Source: Rhodomicrobium sp. (GTDB lineage: Bacteria; Pseudomonadota; Alphaproteobacteria; Rhizobiales; HXMU1428-3). From it: a stretch of DNA of 64,000 bases. Where the stretch lies: positions 186,001 through 250,000 of the forward strand of contig BQJK01000001.1 in the NCBI GenBank assembly GCA_021604665.1. Reading direction: 5' to 3'. The notes beneath the pieces are model-generated. The model was not told where the DNA came from. It did no database searches and saw only the letters and a program-made list of their open reading frames with translations. The position numbers and the translations under genes were made by a program. This document shows, one piece after another, positions 54,520-63,410 of the stretch (position 1 is the stretch's first letter; every line of letters begins with the position of its first letter).

Positions 54520-55507
54520 AAAGTCCTGCCTGTAGTGTGACGAGTTGCCAAAACCACCGCTGCAGCGCTTGTTAAGGGCGCAAGCGAGAGGCCGTTGAAC
54601 CGCAAGTTAAGGAAATAACATTGAAAAACAAGAGAATATTTAAAGAGCCTGCATCGCGCTTTAACTTGCAAGGGCAGGGTGAGGGCCGGTAGAAAGCTAG
54701 TGGTTACATAATTATAAAAATAATTATTGTGCCCCTTGTCATGGGGTGCGCCAAGTAAATCAGGGTAATAACTTAATAATTAATACTATAGACTGCAATG
54801 TAATTCTAAATTAACAAATCGTTAACCTAGTGTTGCCTTCTGAATACAGTGCCGGTTACCAAAACCTTAACAGCAAAACACGAATCAGCTAGCTATCTCA
54901 TTGTGTATGGGGGCCATACTGGTCACTTCCAATTGAACTAACTCATTCATCCCTCCTGCCCACTATCATCAGGCAGGAAGATTTGTGAAGACTGCCATTT
55001 TCTTGCGCTGGGAGTTCCGGCTCAAATAGGGACAAATAATGGCAATTAGCTTCTGTTGGAATGATTGGGGAAACGGCATTATTTCTTTTCACCGCGGCGG
55101 TCGAAAACAATTAATACCGTGAATACCAAATAGGTTCCATTCGTGAACGAGCGCCAGCTTTATAAAAGCCAATAACACCGTTGGGGGATGTAGGCTTAGG
55201 GCGCTAAACAGCTAATATTTAAGTCAGCAAGAGTAAAAGTGATGAGTATTTTCAATAGGCTTTGGCCTATAGCTGAGAGGAGTGTGCCTGTTATAAGGCT
55301 ACCTTTCGAGCGTCTGTGCGTAGAGCGTCTGACCGTTAAGCGGTTGTTCGCTATAAATTCTATAATGGCACAGGCCCTTAACATCACTTTTAGCAACTGC
55401 CCAGCTGTTCACGAATAAACAAAGGCCAATCTTAAAAGGCCTCCCATACAGAAAAGTTTAGAACCACCCCATTTGGCGGGCGGTTACGCTTTTAAAGGAG
55501 GTCGTCC
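54520..55507. other. 1 kb intergenic region
   Basis: Nearly 1 kb without a convincing gene between divergent genes. A 66-codon minus-strand frame at 55196-55396 has no ribosome site or family. It contains one CtrA-type site (54811-54825) and an AT-rich palindromic run near 54710. The last bases hold the ribosome site AAAGGAGGT for the next gene. Confidence 0.5.
54811..54825. promoter_or_regulatory. perfect CtrA-type site
   Basis: TTAA, seven bases (CAAATCG), TTAA, with flanking C on the right, matches the full CtrA box TTAA-N7-TTAA exactly. It lies about 290 bases upstream of the enoyl-CoA hydratase and 680 bases upstream of the gene at 55508, far for either, so its target is unclear. Confidence 0.35.
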
Positions 55508-56755
55508 ATGAGACATGTTCTTGGGCTATTTGGAGTAATTGCAGCATCGGCACTGGTCATTGTCTCAGCAGCCATGAACTGGCGCTTCGGCTTTGGTCTC
55601 GGCAAAACCGAATTTGACGGCCAGGTCTATGGCCTTGCAAGTGTCGCGGCCGACTGCCTTAAAGCCATCGTCCCCTTCCTGATCATTTATGCCTGGAAAA
55701 CCCGTAAATGGGCACAAGCTCTGGCTGGTGTCGCGCTGGGGGTTATCTGCACCGGCTATTCTGTCACCTCCAGCATCGGTTTTGCCGCCACCAACCGCGC
55801 CGACAATAATGGCGAGCGCATGATCCGCGTGGCAAACTATAAAGACCAACGCGCCGAGCTTAAGCGGCTTGAAGAAAAACTATCCTGGATGCCAAAACAC
55901 CGCCCAGCAGAAGCCGTCGCCGCCTCTCTCGAGCAAGCCAACGCACAACCTGTGAAACTGCGCGGTAAGCCAAGCAGCACTGTTGAGGCTCTGACCGATG
56001 GCTGTACAAAAACCAATTGGACGTCACGGAAATACTGCGCCAACATTTTTGACCTGAGAAAAGAGCTGGCCATTTCTGAAGAGGCCGCCAAAATTGATGC
56101 CCGCATCAGAGAGATCCGCAAAGAATTTGCCAAAGCCACGAGTGTCGCGGCAGCCGGTAAAGCAGACCCGCAGGCAGATCTAATCTCAACAATCTTTGGT
56201 CTGAAATTGGAAGACACCCAGACAGTTCTCATTCTGCTTGTCTCGCTGCTTGTCGAAGCGGGCTCTGCCCTTGGCTATTTTGTCGTCTTCAGCATGTGGA
56301 AGCTGGACCCACGCGCCGCCATTGTAAAAGAAGCCGAAACCGCAAGAGGCAGCAGAGATCGTAAGAGCAGCCGTACTCTTGAAAGCACCTATGCAAGAGA
56401 AGATGACAGCTTCTTAAGTGACAATGACAATTTGAATGAACTGATGGCAACCGCCGCAAATGATGAAGAGCGCGACCCTATATTGCTACCTAAAAATGAG
56501 ATGGATCGCTTTTACGATGAGCGCATTGAACGGGTAGAAGGTGAAAGCACAACAGCCACGCAGCTTTATGATGATTATTGCGAGTGGTGCAAGAATCAGG
56601 GCTCCAACCCAATGTCACAAATTCCGTTTGGCAAGCAGCTTAGCCAAATGGATATCAACAAAGCAAAAATCGCTGGCCGCATCCGCTATAAAGGCATCCG
56701 CCTGCGCCCGCGTAACAGCGATTATGCAAAAAGATCAGATATACGCGTTGCTTAA
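55508..56755 (+). CDS. membrane protein with phage-primase-like C-terminal domain
   Basis: A 415-residue protein. Four membrane spans are visible (about 5-22, 42-63, 69-93 and 236-264). Between the third and fourth lies a charged region with coiled-coil character (103-215). After the last span comes an acidic, cytoplasmic tail. Residues 350-399 (YDDYCEWCKNQGSNPMS, then FGKQLSQMDINKAKI, then YKGIRL) match the winged-helix segment that ends phage D5/P4-type primase-helicases. Here it is joined to membrane helices instead of an ATPase. A strong AAAGGAGGT ribosome site precedes the ATG. The protein may tether nucleic acid or a partner to the membrane. A terminator follows. Confidence 0.6.
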   Translation: MRHVLGLFGVIAASALVIVSAAMNWRFGFGLGKTEFDGQVYGLASVAADCLKAIVPFLIIYAWKTRKWAQALAGVALGVICTGYSVTSSIGFAATNRADNNGERMIRVANYKDQRAELKRLEEKLSWMPKHRPAEAVAASLEQANAQPVKLRGKPSSTVEALTDGCTKTNWTSRKYCANIFDLRKELAISEEAAKIDARIREIRKEFAKATSVAAAGKADPQADLISTIFGLKLEDTQTVLILLVSLLVEAGSALGYFVVFSMWKLDPRAAIVKEAETARGSRDRKSSRTLESTYAREDDSFLSDNDNLNELMATAANDEERDPILLPKNEMDRFYDERIERVEGESTTATQLYDDYCEWCKNQGSNPMSQIPFGKQLSQMDINKAKIAGRIRYKGIRLRPRNSDYAKRSDIRVA

Positions 56756-56781
56756 ATTACAAAAGCAAATGGCAAAATAAA

Positions 56782-56807
56782 CAACGGCCCTTTTGGGGCC
56801 GTTTTTC
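56782..56807 (+). terminator. rho-independent terminator
   Basis: AACGGCCC (56783-56790) pairs with GGGCCGTT (56796-56803) around a 5-base loop, followed by a T tract. It lies about 27 bases after the stop codon. Confidence 0.85.
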
Positions 56808-56933
56808 ATGTAATAGAGTGGTTTTTCTCATCTAGGCGAGATAAATACCTGTTTGCAGCTTGTTTTAAGTGAAAAACAGAGTGGCCATCACATAAATTTC
56901 AAACTTTATTGATCACCTCATCGTAAGGAATGA

Positions 56934-56975
56934 TTTGTAACGACAACTGGCCTATGGATAAGATGACGTTACAAA
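56934..56975. repeat. 9-bp inverted repeat upstream of cysE
   Basis: TTTGTAACG (56934-56942) and CGTTACAAA (56967-56975) are perfectly complementary, 24 bases apart. The repeat ends about 165 bases before the cysE start. It may be a two-site operator or a leader hairpin. Confidence 0.3.
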
Positions 56976-57140
56976 CCACAATATAGCCGTGCGCCAGCTT
57001 TTAATGTTCAGATAATTGAAAACTTATATGGTTGCCACCACTTATAAGGTGACACGACTTATTAAGTGAGCCAAAGCTGGGCGCGCCGTTAAGTTATTAA
57101 TATTGAGACTACAACAGACTGAAGAGAAGGTTGACCCACA

Positions 57141-57977
57141 ATGTCACCACAAGCAGAAGTAAAATCTTTCGGCCATGTTGATCCGGTCTGGCAGAAAATC
57201 CGCACCGAAGCAGAAGCCGCTGTCGAAGCAGACAAAGTTATAGCCGGTCTCATCTATAACGCCATTCTCAATCATCAAAGCCTTGAGCAATCCCTCTGCT
57301 ATCACCTATCACAGCGGCTTGATCATTCAGATGTTGATGCAAGCGTTCTGAACCGCACCTTTAATGACATCATCGAAAATGATAAATATTTCCGCGAGAC
57401 AATTCGCATTGATCTTGCTGCCATTTTTGAGCGCGACCCAGCTTGCAACCGCCTGCTGGAGCCTCTCTTATATTTTAAAGGCTTTCATGCTCTCCAAACT
57501 CACCGTTTTGCAAATCGCCTCTGGAAGCGCGGTTCAAGAGACTTCGCACTTTATCTGCAAAGCCAATGCTCCCGTTTATTTGGGGTTGATATTCACCCGA
57601 AAGCCAAAATTGGCTGCGGCATTATGATTGACCATGCCTCCGGGCTGGTTATCGGAGAAACGGCTGAGGTTGGTGACTACACATCGATACTCCACAACGT
57701 CACCCTAGGTGGTAGCGGTAAGGAATCTGGCGATCGTCACCCTAAAATCGGCAATAACGTTATGATCGGTGCCGGAGCAAAAATTCTCGGTAACATCCAT
57801 GTTGGCCATTGCGCACGGGTCGCCGCCGGTTCTGTCGTTGTTGCGGATGTACCAAGCCAAATGACTGTGGCCGGCGTCCCTGCCAAAGTTATCGGCACCG
57901 CCGGTTGCGCCGAGCCAGCACGCAACATGAACCAGCTGCTAACCATCAATGGCGCTAAAAATGAAACCGATGAGTGA
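57141..57977 (+). CDS. cysE: serine O-acetyltransferase
   Basis: A 278-residue enzyme that makes O-acetylserine, the first step of cysteine synthesis from serine. An N-terminal helical domain (VWQKIRTEAEAAVEADKVI) is followed by a left-handed beta-helix of hexapeptide repeats (IHPKAKIGCGIMIDHASGLV) with the catalytic His in DHASG and the later DRHPKIGNNVMIGAGAKIL. The C-terminal tail that normally binds cysteine synthase is present but does not end in Ile. Feedback inhibition by cysteine is usual in the family. A ribosome site (GAGAAGG) precedes it. Confidence 0.94.
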   Translation: MSPQAEVKSFGHVDPVWQKIRTEAEAAVEADKVIAGLIYNAILNHQSLEQSLCYHLSQRLDHSDVDASVLNRTFNDIIENDKYFRETIRIDLAAIFERDPACNRLLEPLLYFKGFHALQTHRFANRLWKRGSRDFALYLQSQCSRLFGVDIHPKAKIGCGIMIDHASGLVIGETAEVGDYTSILHNVTLGGSGKESGDRHPKIGNNVMIGAGAKILGNIHVGHCARVAAGSVVVADVPSQMTVAGVPAKVIGTAGCAEPARNMNQLLTINGAKNETDE

Positions 57978-58189
57978 AGTGAGTTAGATCTTATCGATAT
58001 GCAGGCTAGCTGAACTCCACTTAATTTTAGAAAAATTGATATTTTCATTTGATTGTACAAAGCCAGTTCTTTAAGTCTGAAGCCTCAAGATAATAACAGC
58101 CAAAACGGAGCGGGAGTTGCTGCAAAAATGCAGATAACACCTGAAGCCGGATCGACTTAAAAATTCAAAAACCCAAAAGGATGCCTCTC

Positions 58190-58399
58190 GTGACAGCTGA
58201 AGAAATCGCAAAACTGGAAACATATCTGCGTAAACTATTCAATTCTCCAGGCATCGAGCTACGCCGGGCGCCAAAAGTGGATGATATGATTGAATTGCAT
58301 AAGGATGATGAGTTTCTCGGCACCATTTACCGGGACACTGAAGAAGGCGATCTGTCTTATCAGGTTAATTTCGCTATCCTTGATATCGACCTCGATTGA
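58190..58399 (+). CDS. DUF3126 family protein
   Basis: A 69-residue protein if started at the GTG at 58190, which has AAAAGGA eight bases upstream. An ATG at 58181 lies right against that site and would be poorly placed. The family signature is clear: EEIAKLETYLRKLFN, then VEFLGT-like DEFLGTIYRDTEEGDLSYQ. DUF3126 is a small conserved alphaproteobacterial family of unknown function that is often found near cysE, as here. Confidence 0.85.
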   Translation: MTAEEIAKLETYLRKLFNSPGIELRRAPKVDDMIELHKDDEFLGTIYRDTEEGDLSYQVNFAILDIDLD

Positions 58400-58423
58400 T
58401 CACATATTTGAGATAAGTAACTT

Positions 58424-58471
58424 GGGATTAGAGGCCTGGGATAATCAATATGGAATTAGAGCCTGGAATAA
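58424..58471. repeat. two-copy imperfect tandem repeat
   Basis: GGGATTAGAGGCCTGGGATAA (58424-58444, first 20 bases GGGATTAGAGGCCTGGGATA) and GGAATTAGAGCCTGGAATAA (58452-58471) are near copies 28 bases apart, just after the DUF3126 stop. No function is evident. Confidence 0.3.
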
Positions 58472-58633
58472 GAGATCTTAATCCAGCCATTCCTGGCCCC
58501 AGAATTCATCATAAAAACCCGGTAACAAAATAATCCCTGTGTTTACCCTTCGGGAAAACGATCTTTAGATCCGGTTGTTTTCAAAAAAAAGGCCGAAGCT
58601 CTACCAGTGGCATGGGTTAAGAAGGCCGCGGTG

Positions 58634-58648
58634 TTAACCATTAATTAA
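58634..58648. promoter_or_regulatory. perfect CtrA-type site
   Basis: TTAA, seven bases (CCATTAA), TTAA, followed by C. It lies about 175 bases before the chosen start of the next gene, a plausible promoter position. The motif is the TTAA-N7-TTAA form of the master cell-cycle regulator CtrA. Confidence 0.4.
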
Positions 58649-58822
58649 CTTTAAACTCGTGGTCGCCGACGCCTTTGTGGCAAAATCACCTTTGTATATC
58701 AGACCTCCAGCCTGTCTCCTTTTTGGGCGGCACAGTTGGTGGCAAACTAAATCTCAGCCCCAGTAGATGACATGTCAGTGATGGCAGAAAAAGTCGGGCG
58801 AGGTAAAGGTGAGGCAAAGGCC

Positions 58823-59164
58823 ATGTCAGAAGCGCATTACGCGGCTGTTCTTCTAAATATTTATAGCCTGGCTATCGGGTTTGTAGTGGCGGGAGCGCTG
58901 GCGTCTTCAGTAACGCTGGTAACAGGCCAACCGCTTAGATTTGAATTACCAGAACAATTATCGCCGTTGGAAACAGTATTTGCCATGCTATGCCGCATCA
59001 TTGCCGGCCCCTTCATGATTATGCGCAACACAATCAGCTCCATATTTAAAACCCGGCGCGAGCCATACTGGGTTATGATGGCCATTGTTATTGCAAGCCT
59101 TTGGAGCTTCTGCCAAGGTGTCATTATCTTGGAGACAGCCTGCCAAATTGGTGCATGTAGCTAG
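58823..59164 (+). CDS. small membrane protein, possibly DUF6949
   Basis: A 113-residue protein when started at the ATG at 58823, which follows a good ribosome site (GGTGAGG); in-frame ATGs at 58772 and 58781 would add 14-17 basic residues without such a site. Three hydrophobic segments are visible (about 8-28, 47-70 and 81-100 of the shorter form). It resembles a small family of Hyphomicrobiales membrane proteins that I believe is DUF6949; this is not certain. Two CysE/DUF3126 genes precede it and a carbonic anhydrase follows. A CtrA site lies in its upstream region. Confidence 0.55.
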   Translation: MSEAHYAAVLLNIYSLAIGFVVAGALASSVTLVTGQPLRFELPEQLSPLETVFAMLCRIIAGPFMIMRNTISSIFKTRREPYWVMMAIVIASLWSFCQGVIILETACQIGACS

Positions 59165-59222
59165 TTCGTATCAAGTGAAAGGCCATCTCTTTCAGGTTTA
59201 AGTCACAAAGGAACCCAGATGA

Positions 59223-59753
59223 ATGGCCATTTATGCCCTCGGTGATAAGCGCCCAACAATCAATAATCCCGAAACCTGCTGGCAGGCACCAACAGCCATT
59301 ATCATTGGTGATGTAACCCTGGAGCAGGGCTCAAGCGTTTGGTTCAGTGCCGTATTACGCGGTGATAATGAGCCAATAATGATTGGTGCCCGCAGTAATG
59401 TTCAGGAAGCAGTGGTTATGCATACTGATCCAGGCTACCCGCTTGTTCTGGAAGAGGGGTGTACAATCGGGCATCAGGCGATGTTGCATGGCTGCACCAT
59501 CAGGGAAAACAGCCTCATCGGCATGGGCGCAACAATTTTAAATGGCGCAGTTATTGGTCGCAATTCTCTGGTTGGCGCGCACACTCTCATACCAGAGAAT
59601 AAAGTTTACCCTGATGGGTCGTTAATCCTCGGCACACCAGGGCGTGTCGCCAGAGCTCTAACAGACCAGGAAATAGCTCGCCTACGGGTCTCCGCTCAAA
59701 GATATGTCGAGAAAGCCAGCCAATATAAAACGGATTTGGAAGTGATCGGCTAA
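59223..59753 (+). CDS. gamma-carbonic-anhydrase family protein
   Basis: A 176-residue left-handed beta-helix protein. The zinc ligands typical of the family are the His of VVMHTDPG and the two of IGHQAMLHG. The family includes carbonic anhydrase-like subunits of complex I in plants and uncharacterised bacterial homologues (YrdA, PaaY, CaiE). Carbonic anhydrase activity is plausible but not certain. The ATG at 59223 follows AAAGGAACCCAG; an overlapping ATG at 59219 is out of frame. Confidence 0.9.
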   Translation: MAIYALGDKRPTINNPETCWQAPTAIIIGDVTLEQGSSVWFSAVLRGDNEPIMIGARSNVQEAVVMHTDPGYPLVLEEGCTIGHQAMLHGCTIRENSLIGMGATILNGAVIGRNSLVGAHTLIPENKVYPDGSLILGTPGRVARALTDQEIARLRVSAQRYVEKASQYKTDLEVIG

Positions 59754-59830
59754 TCAGGGCGCCGCAAACAAACAGGGCGCACCGGGGTAACAGCTATATT
59801 TATGGTCAACAATAATGGTAGCCGCGTGGA

Positions 59831-61291
59831 TTAGGCATTCAGCAAATGAATAAGCAATGCGCGCAGCTCAGCTGGCTCAACCGGTTTGCTCATAAACTCG
59901 CAATTTGCTGTTTCAACCTTTTCCATCACTATATCAGTAGGTGTCGCGCTCACGATGACCGAGGGAATAGGCGTAGACCGCTCATCAGCAAACCGATCGC
60001 GGATATAGCTCACCACTTCAGGCCCAACGACATCATCGGCCAGATTATAATCAGCGACTATAATATCCGGCACCCGTTCAACCTCATCCAGCTTATGCTT
60101 CACCTCAGTCAGGCTGTTGGCCGTTAAACACAGCGCCCCCCAATGTCGCAGCAATCTTTCCATCGCTTCAAGCACATTCGGGTCATCCTCTATAATGATA
60201 ATAAAGGCATCTTCCATTTTCAAATTTGTCGGCACGATAACAGCTGGCGCTGGTGCGGCTTCACGTAGATCCATTTGTGAATAGCTAATTGGTACGCTCA
60301 CTCTAAAAACAGAGCCGCTACCAAAAACTGAGTTAAAGCTGATCTCATGGCCTGTTGCTTCGCCCATCCGCTTAACAATCGCCAGCCCCAACCCCAGCCC
60401 ATCCTGGGTTCCTTCATTTGGGCAGCGGTGAAATTCATCAAATATCTGCTCATGTTCATGTTCAGGAATGCCAAATCCAGTATCCCACACTTCAAACACC
60501 AGATTATCGCCCCGAACGCGGCAACCAATCAGAACGCCGCCGGTTTTGGTGTATCTCAGCGCATTTGAAACCAGGTTCTGTAAAATCCGCCTTAGAAAAA
60601 TCGGATCTGTATCCACAATAACAGGCAAAGAAAAGACTTTAAGCTTCAGACCGGCATTATTCGCAACAGCGGCAAAGTCTGCATGTAAGCCGCGGATGAT
60701 CCGCTCTGCCGGATACCTGCAAATCTCAGGCACACTCACGCGGGCATCAAGTTTAGAAATATCAAACAGCGTGCGTAACAATTCCTCAATCGTCAGCAAG
60801 GAGCGATCAATCTGTGAGATCAGCACCCCAGCCTGCGGTGAAACCTCCTCCCCTTTCAAGGTGGACATATTCAACCGGGCGGCGCTCAACGGTTGCAGCA
60901 AGTCATGACTGGCTGCCGCAAGAAATTTAGTTTTACTGCTATTGGAGAGTTCAGCCTGTTCTTTGGCCTTGGAAAGATCAATATTCGAGGTCTCAAGCTC
61001 AGCCAGTGCCCGCCGCAACTCAATGGTGCGGGCCCGCACCTGTTCTTCAAGCAAAATAGCGGATTGGAACAACGCATAACTATTGGCGCGCTGGTCCATG
61101 CTGCGTTCAACCCGGCGTATAAGCGCCTGATTGATCTTCTCCAGTTTTTCAATGCGCGCATCACGCTTATCGACTACTGGAGCGTTTTGCCCGAGCGAAA
61201 CCCCCTGTTCATCCTCATCATCTTCAAGAAAGAGCACAGGGGGCGATACCTGACTTTCAGAGAGCGGGTCATTTTCAGGTTCGTCGTCCAT
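59831..61291 (-). CDS. hybrid sensor histidine kinase/response regulator (NahK-like)
   Basis: A 486-residue soluble protein without a sensor domain. A coiled-coil N-terminus (about 40-115) leads to a HisKA domain with His129 in ASHDLLQPLSAARLN, then a HATPase domain with N box (LQNLVSNALRYTKTGG), G1 (DTGFGIP) and G2 (GLGLGLAIVKRMG), and a C-terminal receiver with Asp414 in VADYNL. Its start overlaps the stop of the upstream FIST gene by one base (TAATG). That layout matches the NosP/NahK pair, in which a haem-binding FIST protein controls a cytoplasmic kinase that phosphorylates an Hpt protein. The NO link is inferred from gene order. Confidence 0.85.
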   Translation of the reverse strand: MDDEPENDPLSESQVSPPVLFLEDDEDEQGVSLGQNAPVVDKRDARIEKLEKINQALIRRVERSMDQRANSYALFQSAILLEEQVRARTIELRRALAELETSNIDLSKAKEQAELSNSSKTKFLAAASHDLLQPLSAARLNMSTLKGEEVSPQAGVLISQIDRSLLTIEELLRTLFDISKLDARVSVPEICRYPAERIIRGLHADFAAVANNAGLKLKVFSLPVIVDTDPIFLRRILQNLVSNALRYTKTGGVLIGCRVRGDNLVFEVWDTGFGIPEHEHEQIFDEFHRCPNEGTQDGLGLGLAIVKRMGEATGHEISFNSVFGSGSVFRVSVPISYSQMDLREAAPAPAVIVPTNLKMEDAFIIIIEDDPNVLEAMERLLRHWGALCLTANSLTEVKHKLDEVERVPDIIVADYNLADDVVGPEVVSYIRDRFADERSTPIPSVIVSATPTDIVMEKVETANCEFMSKPVEPAELRALLIHLLNA

Positions 61292-62442
61292 TATCCAATA
61301 GCAATCCCTGAAAAGGTTTGATTGAGATGCATGCCATGCACTTGTTCACCATAGGTATTAAAGCCAATGACTTTATTTGCTTTAAATAACTCATTGATCT
61401 GCGCCTTGCTTTGGTTGACTTCACTCAACATACGGCGGAGCAAACAGTCAAACCCAAGAACAAGCTGCGGCTGTCCGAGGTCAGCTCTTACATTATCAAA
61501 GGTCGCTTTAATCCCTGAAACCATATCATTCACCTCGGAAAGGGTGAAAACGATACCTTCATCTATGGCACAATAAAAACTGAAAGACCCATCATCATAA
61601 ACTTCTCTTATAGAGCGAACATAACAATCTCCGCCAAAACACACACAAAGCGGGTGCGAAGCAAAGCTTAAGAGATCAAGCTCTTCCATTGTCACGCCAA
61701 TGGCCTGGGCATAGGCCATAGCAGCTGGCATGGCATTCAGCTCATGTACAATTCTATTCTCAGGGTCAGCTTTCGTCACAACAAACTTCACATCAGTCGG
61801 TGCGAAGCTGTCACATTTGAAGATATGAATGGGGCAGGCGCTCTCGATCAACAATACGCAAGCTGAATTCTTCTGAACCTCATTGTTATAAATAATGCTG
61901 GTTTCGTTAAAATCCATGCCATCACCAGCTGAGCCGCCAACCAGCGGAATATCACAAAGCCCATAATTTATGGCCGAAACCAGCTGTTCTTCACAATAGC
62001 AAAGCCCATCAACCAACATCAAGGCAAAGCAATGAGCCTTATTCGGATCACGATTTAAGACAAACTCATCCCGTTTCTGCCGCACGAGCTGCTGCGCATC
62101 TCTGATGGAGAAATTGGCAAGATCGGGAAAAAGGCAACTGGCAACACCAAAATCCTTGCTAAGAAAGCCAATGGCCACCACTGCGCCATTAGAAACACCG
62201 GCCGGAGTTAACTCTCCAGCAGTGCTGCAACCATAAATCGGTGCGTTATAAGAGGCGCCAACGGCATTCACCACATTAGCAGGCAGTTTCCGATTACCGT
62301 AAAACAATAAGATAAAGGCAAAATCCTCCGCTCCAAGCTGCGAGATGAGGTCATTACCTATCGTATCTATCTCACTACTGTAGGAAACCGCTGTTCTGAA
62401 GCTGCGACTACCGTTCCTGAGATCGGGCATTTCAACAGTCAT
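61291..62442 (-). CDS. FIST-domain sensor protein (NosP-like)
   Basis: A 383-residue protein with the two-part FIST fold: an N-terminal FIST domain (about 20-215, with GCSTAGELTPAGVSNGAVVA and LPVGGSAGDGMDF-like PLVGGSAGDGMDFN) and a C-terminal FIST_C domain (about 220-365, with GFDCLLRRML). FIST proteins bind small ligands; several, named NosP, bind haem and sense nitric oxide. It is encoded directly before a cytoplasmic hybrid kinase, overlapping it by one base, as in NosP-kinase operons. Whether this one binds haem cannot be decided from sequence alone. Confidence 0.85.
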   Translation of the reverse strand: MTVEMPDLRNGSRSFRTAVSYSSEIDTIGNDLISQLGAEDFAFILLFYGNRKLPANVVNAVGASYNAPIYGCSTAGELTPAGVSNGAVVAIGFLSKDFGVASCLFPDLANFSIRDAQQLVRQKRDEFVLNRDPNKAHCFALMLVDGLCYCEEQLVSAINYGLCDIPLVGGSAGDGMDFNETSIIYNNEVQKNSACVLLIESACPIHIFKCDSFAPTDVKFVVTKADPENRIVHELNAMPAAMAYAQAIGVTMEELDLLSFASHPLCVCFGGDCYVRSIREVYDDGSFSFYCAIDEGIVFTLSEVNDMVSGIKATFDNVRADLGQPQLVLGFDCLLRRMLSEVNQSKAQINELFKANKVIGFNTYGEQVHGMHLNQTFSGIAIG

Positions 62443-63410
62443 ACGCGCTTTCTAAAATCATGGGCCGTCTTTATCTTTATCAGATACCTTTAATTAGCTG
62501 TTTTCGCAGGTACAAGAGGCGCTGTACATTCTTGTGTTATGTCTGAAAATCAGCTTTCATATTCTATAGAATTTCAAATTAGTACGTTTGATATTAAATT
62601 TATAGTACAAAAGATCAATGCGTATGAGAATATGGTTATATTCACCCACATTAATGGCCTTCTGAGCCGCTCTCAAATCTGTTGGATTTTTGCAACAACC
62701 CCGAATCGGGCTGCGACTCGGAGCTCAAATACCCCACCATTTCACAGCCCGACTGGGGAAAACTGTAAACTCATATCCGTCGCACTAGCGCGACAGGTGG
62801 TTAAAGATTAATCCACGCAAACGTGTCATGTGGACAAATCTTAGGCAGTAAAGCGGCGCAATTTTGTTACAGATGCGGCGGCTAACATAAGTTTTTCCAC
62901 AATCATGAAAGCTATTCGATGTACCGTTTCATAACGGTAAGAGGCAGGCGCTGTAAAATAATCATCTATAAAGCAAAAAGCAGGGTTAAGAACTAAGGTA
63001 TTGATAGCAATCATGAAAATATAAATTTTTTGAGGGTTTGGCGGCAGGGAAACATGGTTTACGCAGCATTAACCAGTTAATGAGAACATAAGCTCAATTG
63101 AATATGTGGGGATTAGAGGCAGTGTGATATTGCGTTTTCCCTGTCATCCGGTGGAGGATAGGCCCAATCGCCACCTCGAAAGGGACTGAGTTAGTCTCGT
63201 GACGAAAATGTCACAAGGTTGTATTTATTCCTGCACACCGTGGTGGTTTTTGTTTACGTGACAGTCTGGCTTCGTTTACAGATATGTTACGTGAAGATTT
63301 CTGAGGGACGGGGGTCGAACGGTTATTTAAACCGGGGGGCCGTTCTTTCGAGTTCACAGACTAGTCGCGTCGTATCAATACGGCGCCCGAACAAGAATAG
63401 GAGAATAGGA
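62443..63410. other. intergenic region with the porin promoter region
   Basis: About 970 bases. A 90-codon plus-strand frame (62539-62811) has no ribosome site and an unnatural composition, so it is not called. The left part should hold the FIST/kinase promoter. The right 200 bases contain several repeated motifs, described separately, and small hairpins in the presumed porin leader. Confidence 0.5.
63199..63294. promoter_or_regulatory. repeated motifs in the porin upstream region
   Basis: An inverted repeat GTGAC-N6-GTCAC lies at 63199-63214. TTACGTGA occurs twice in direct order at 63254-63261 and 63287-63294, 33 bases apart, close to three helical turns. They lie 117-212 bases before the porin start and could be operators. 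Confidence 0.3.

Noticed and set aside
62539-62811. 90-codon plus-strand frame
   Set aside because: No ribosome site and no recognisable domain; its second half reads through hairpin-rich DNA.
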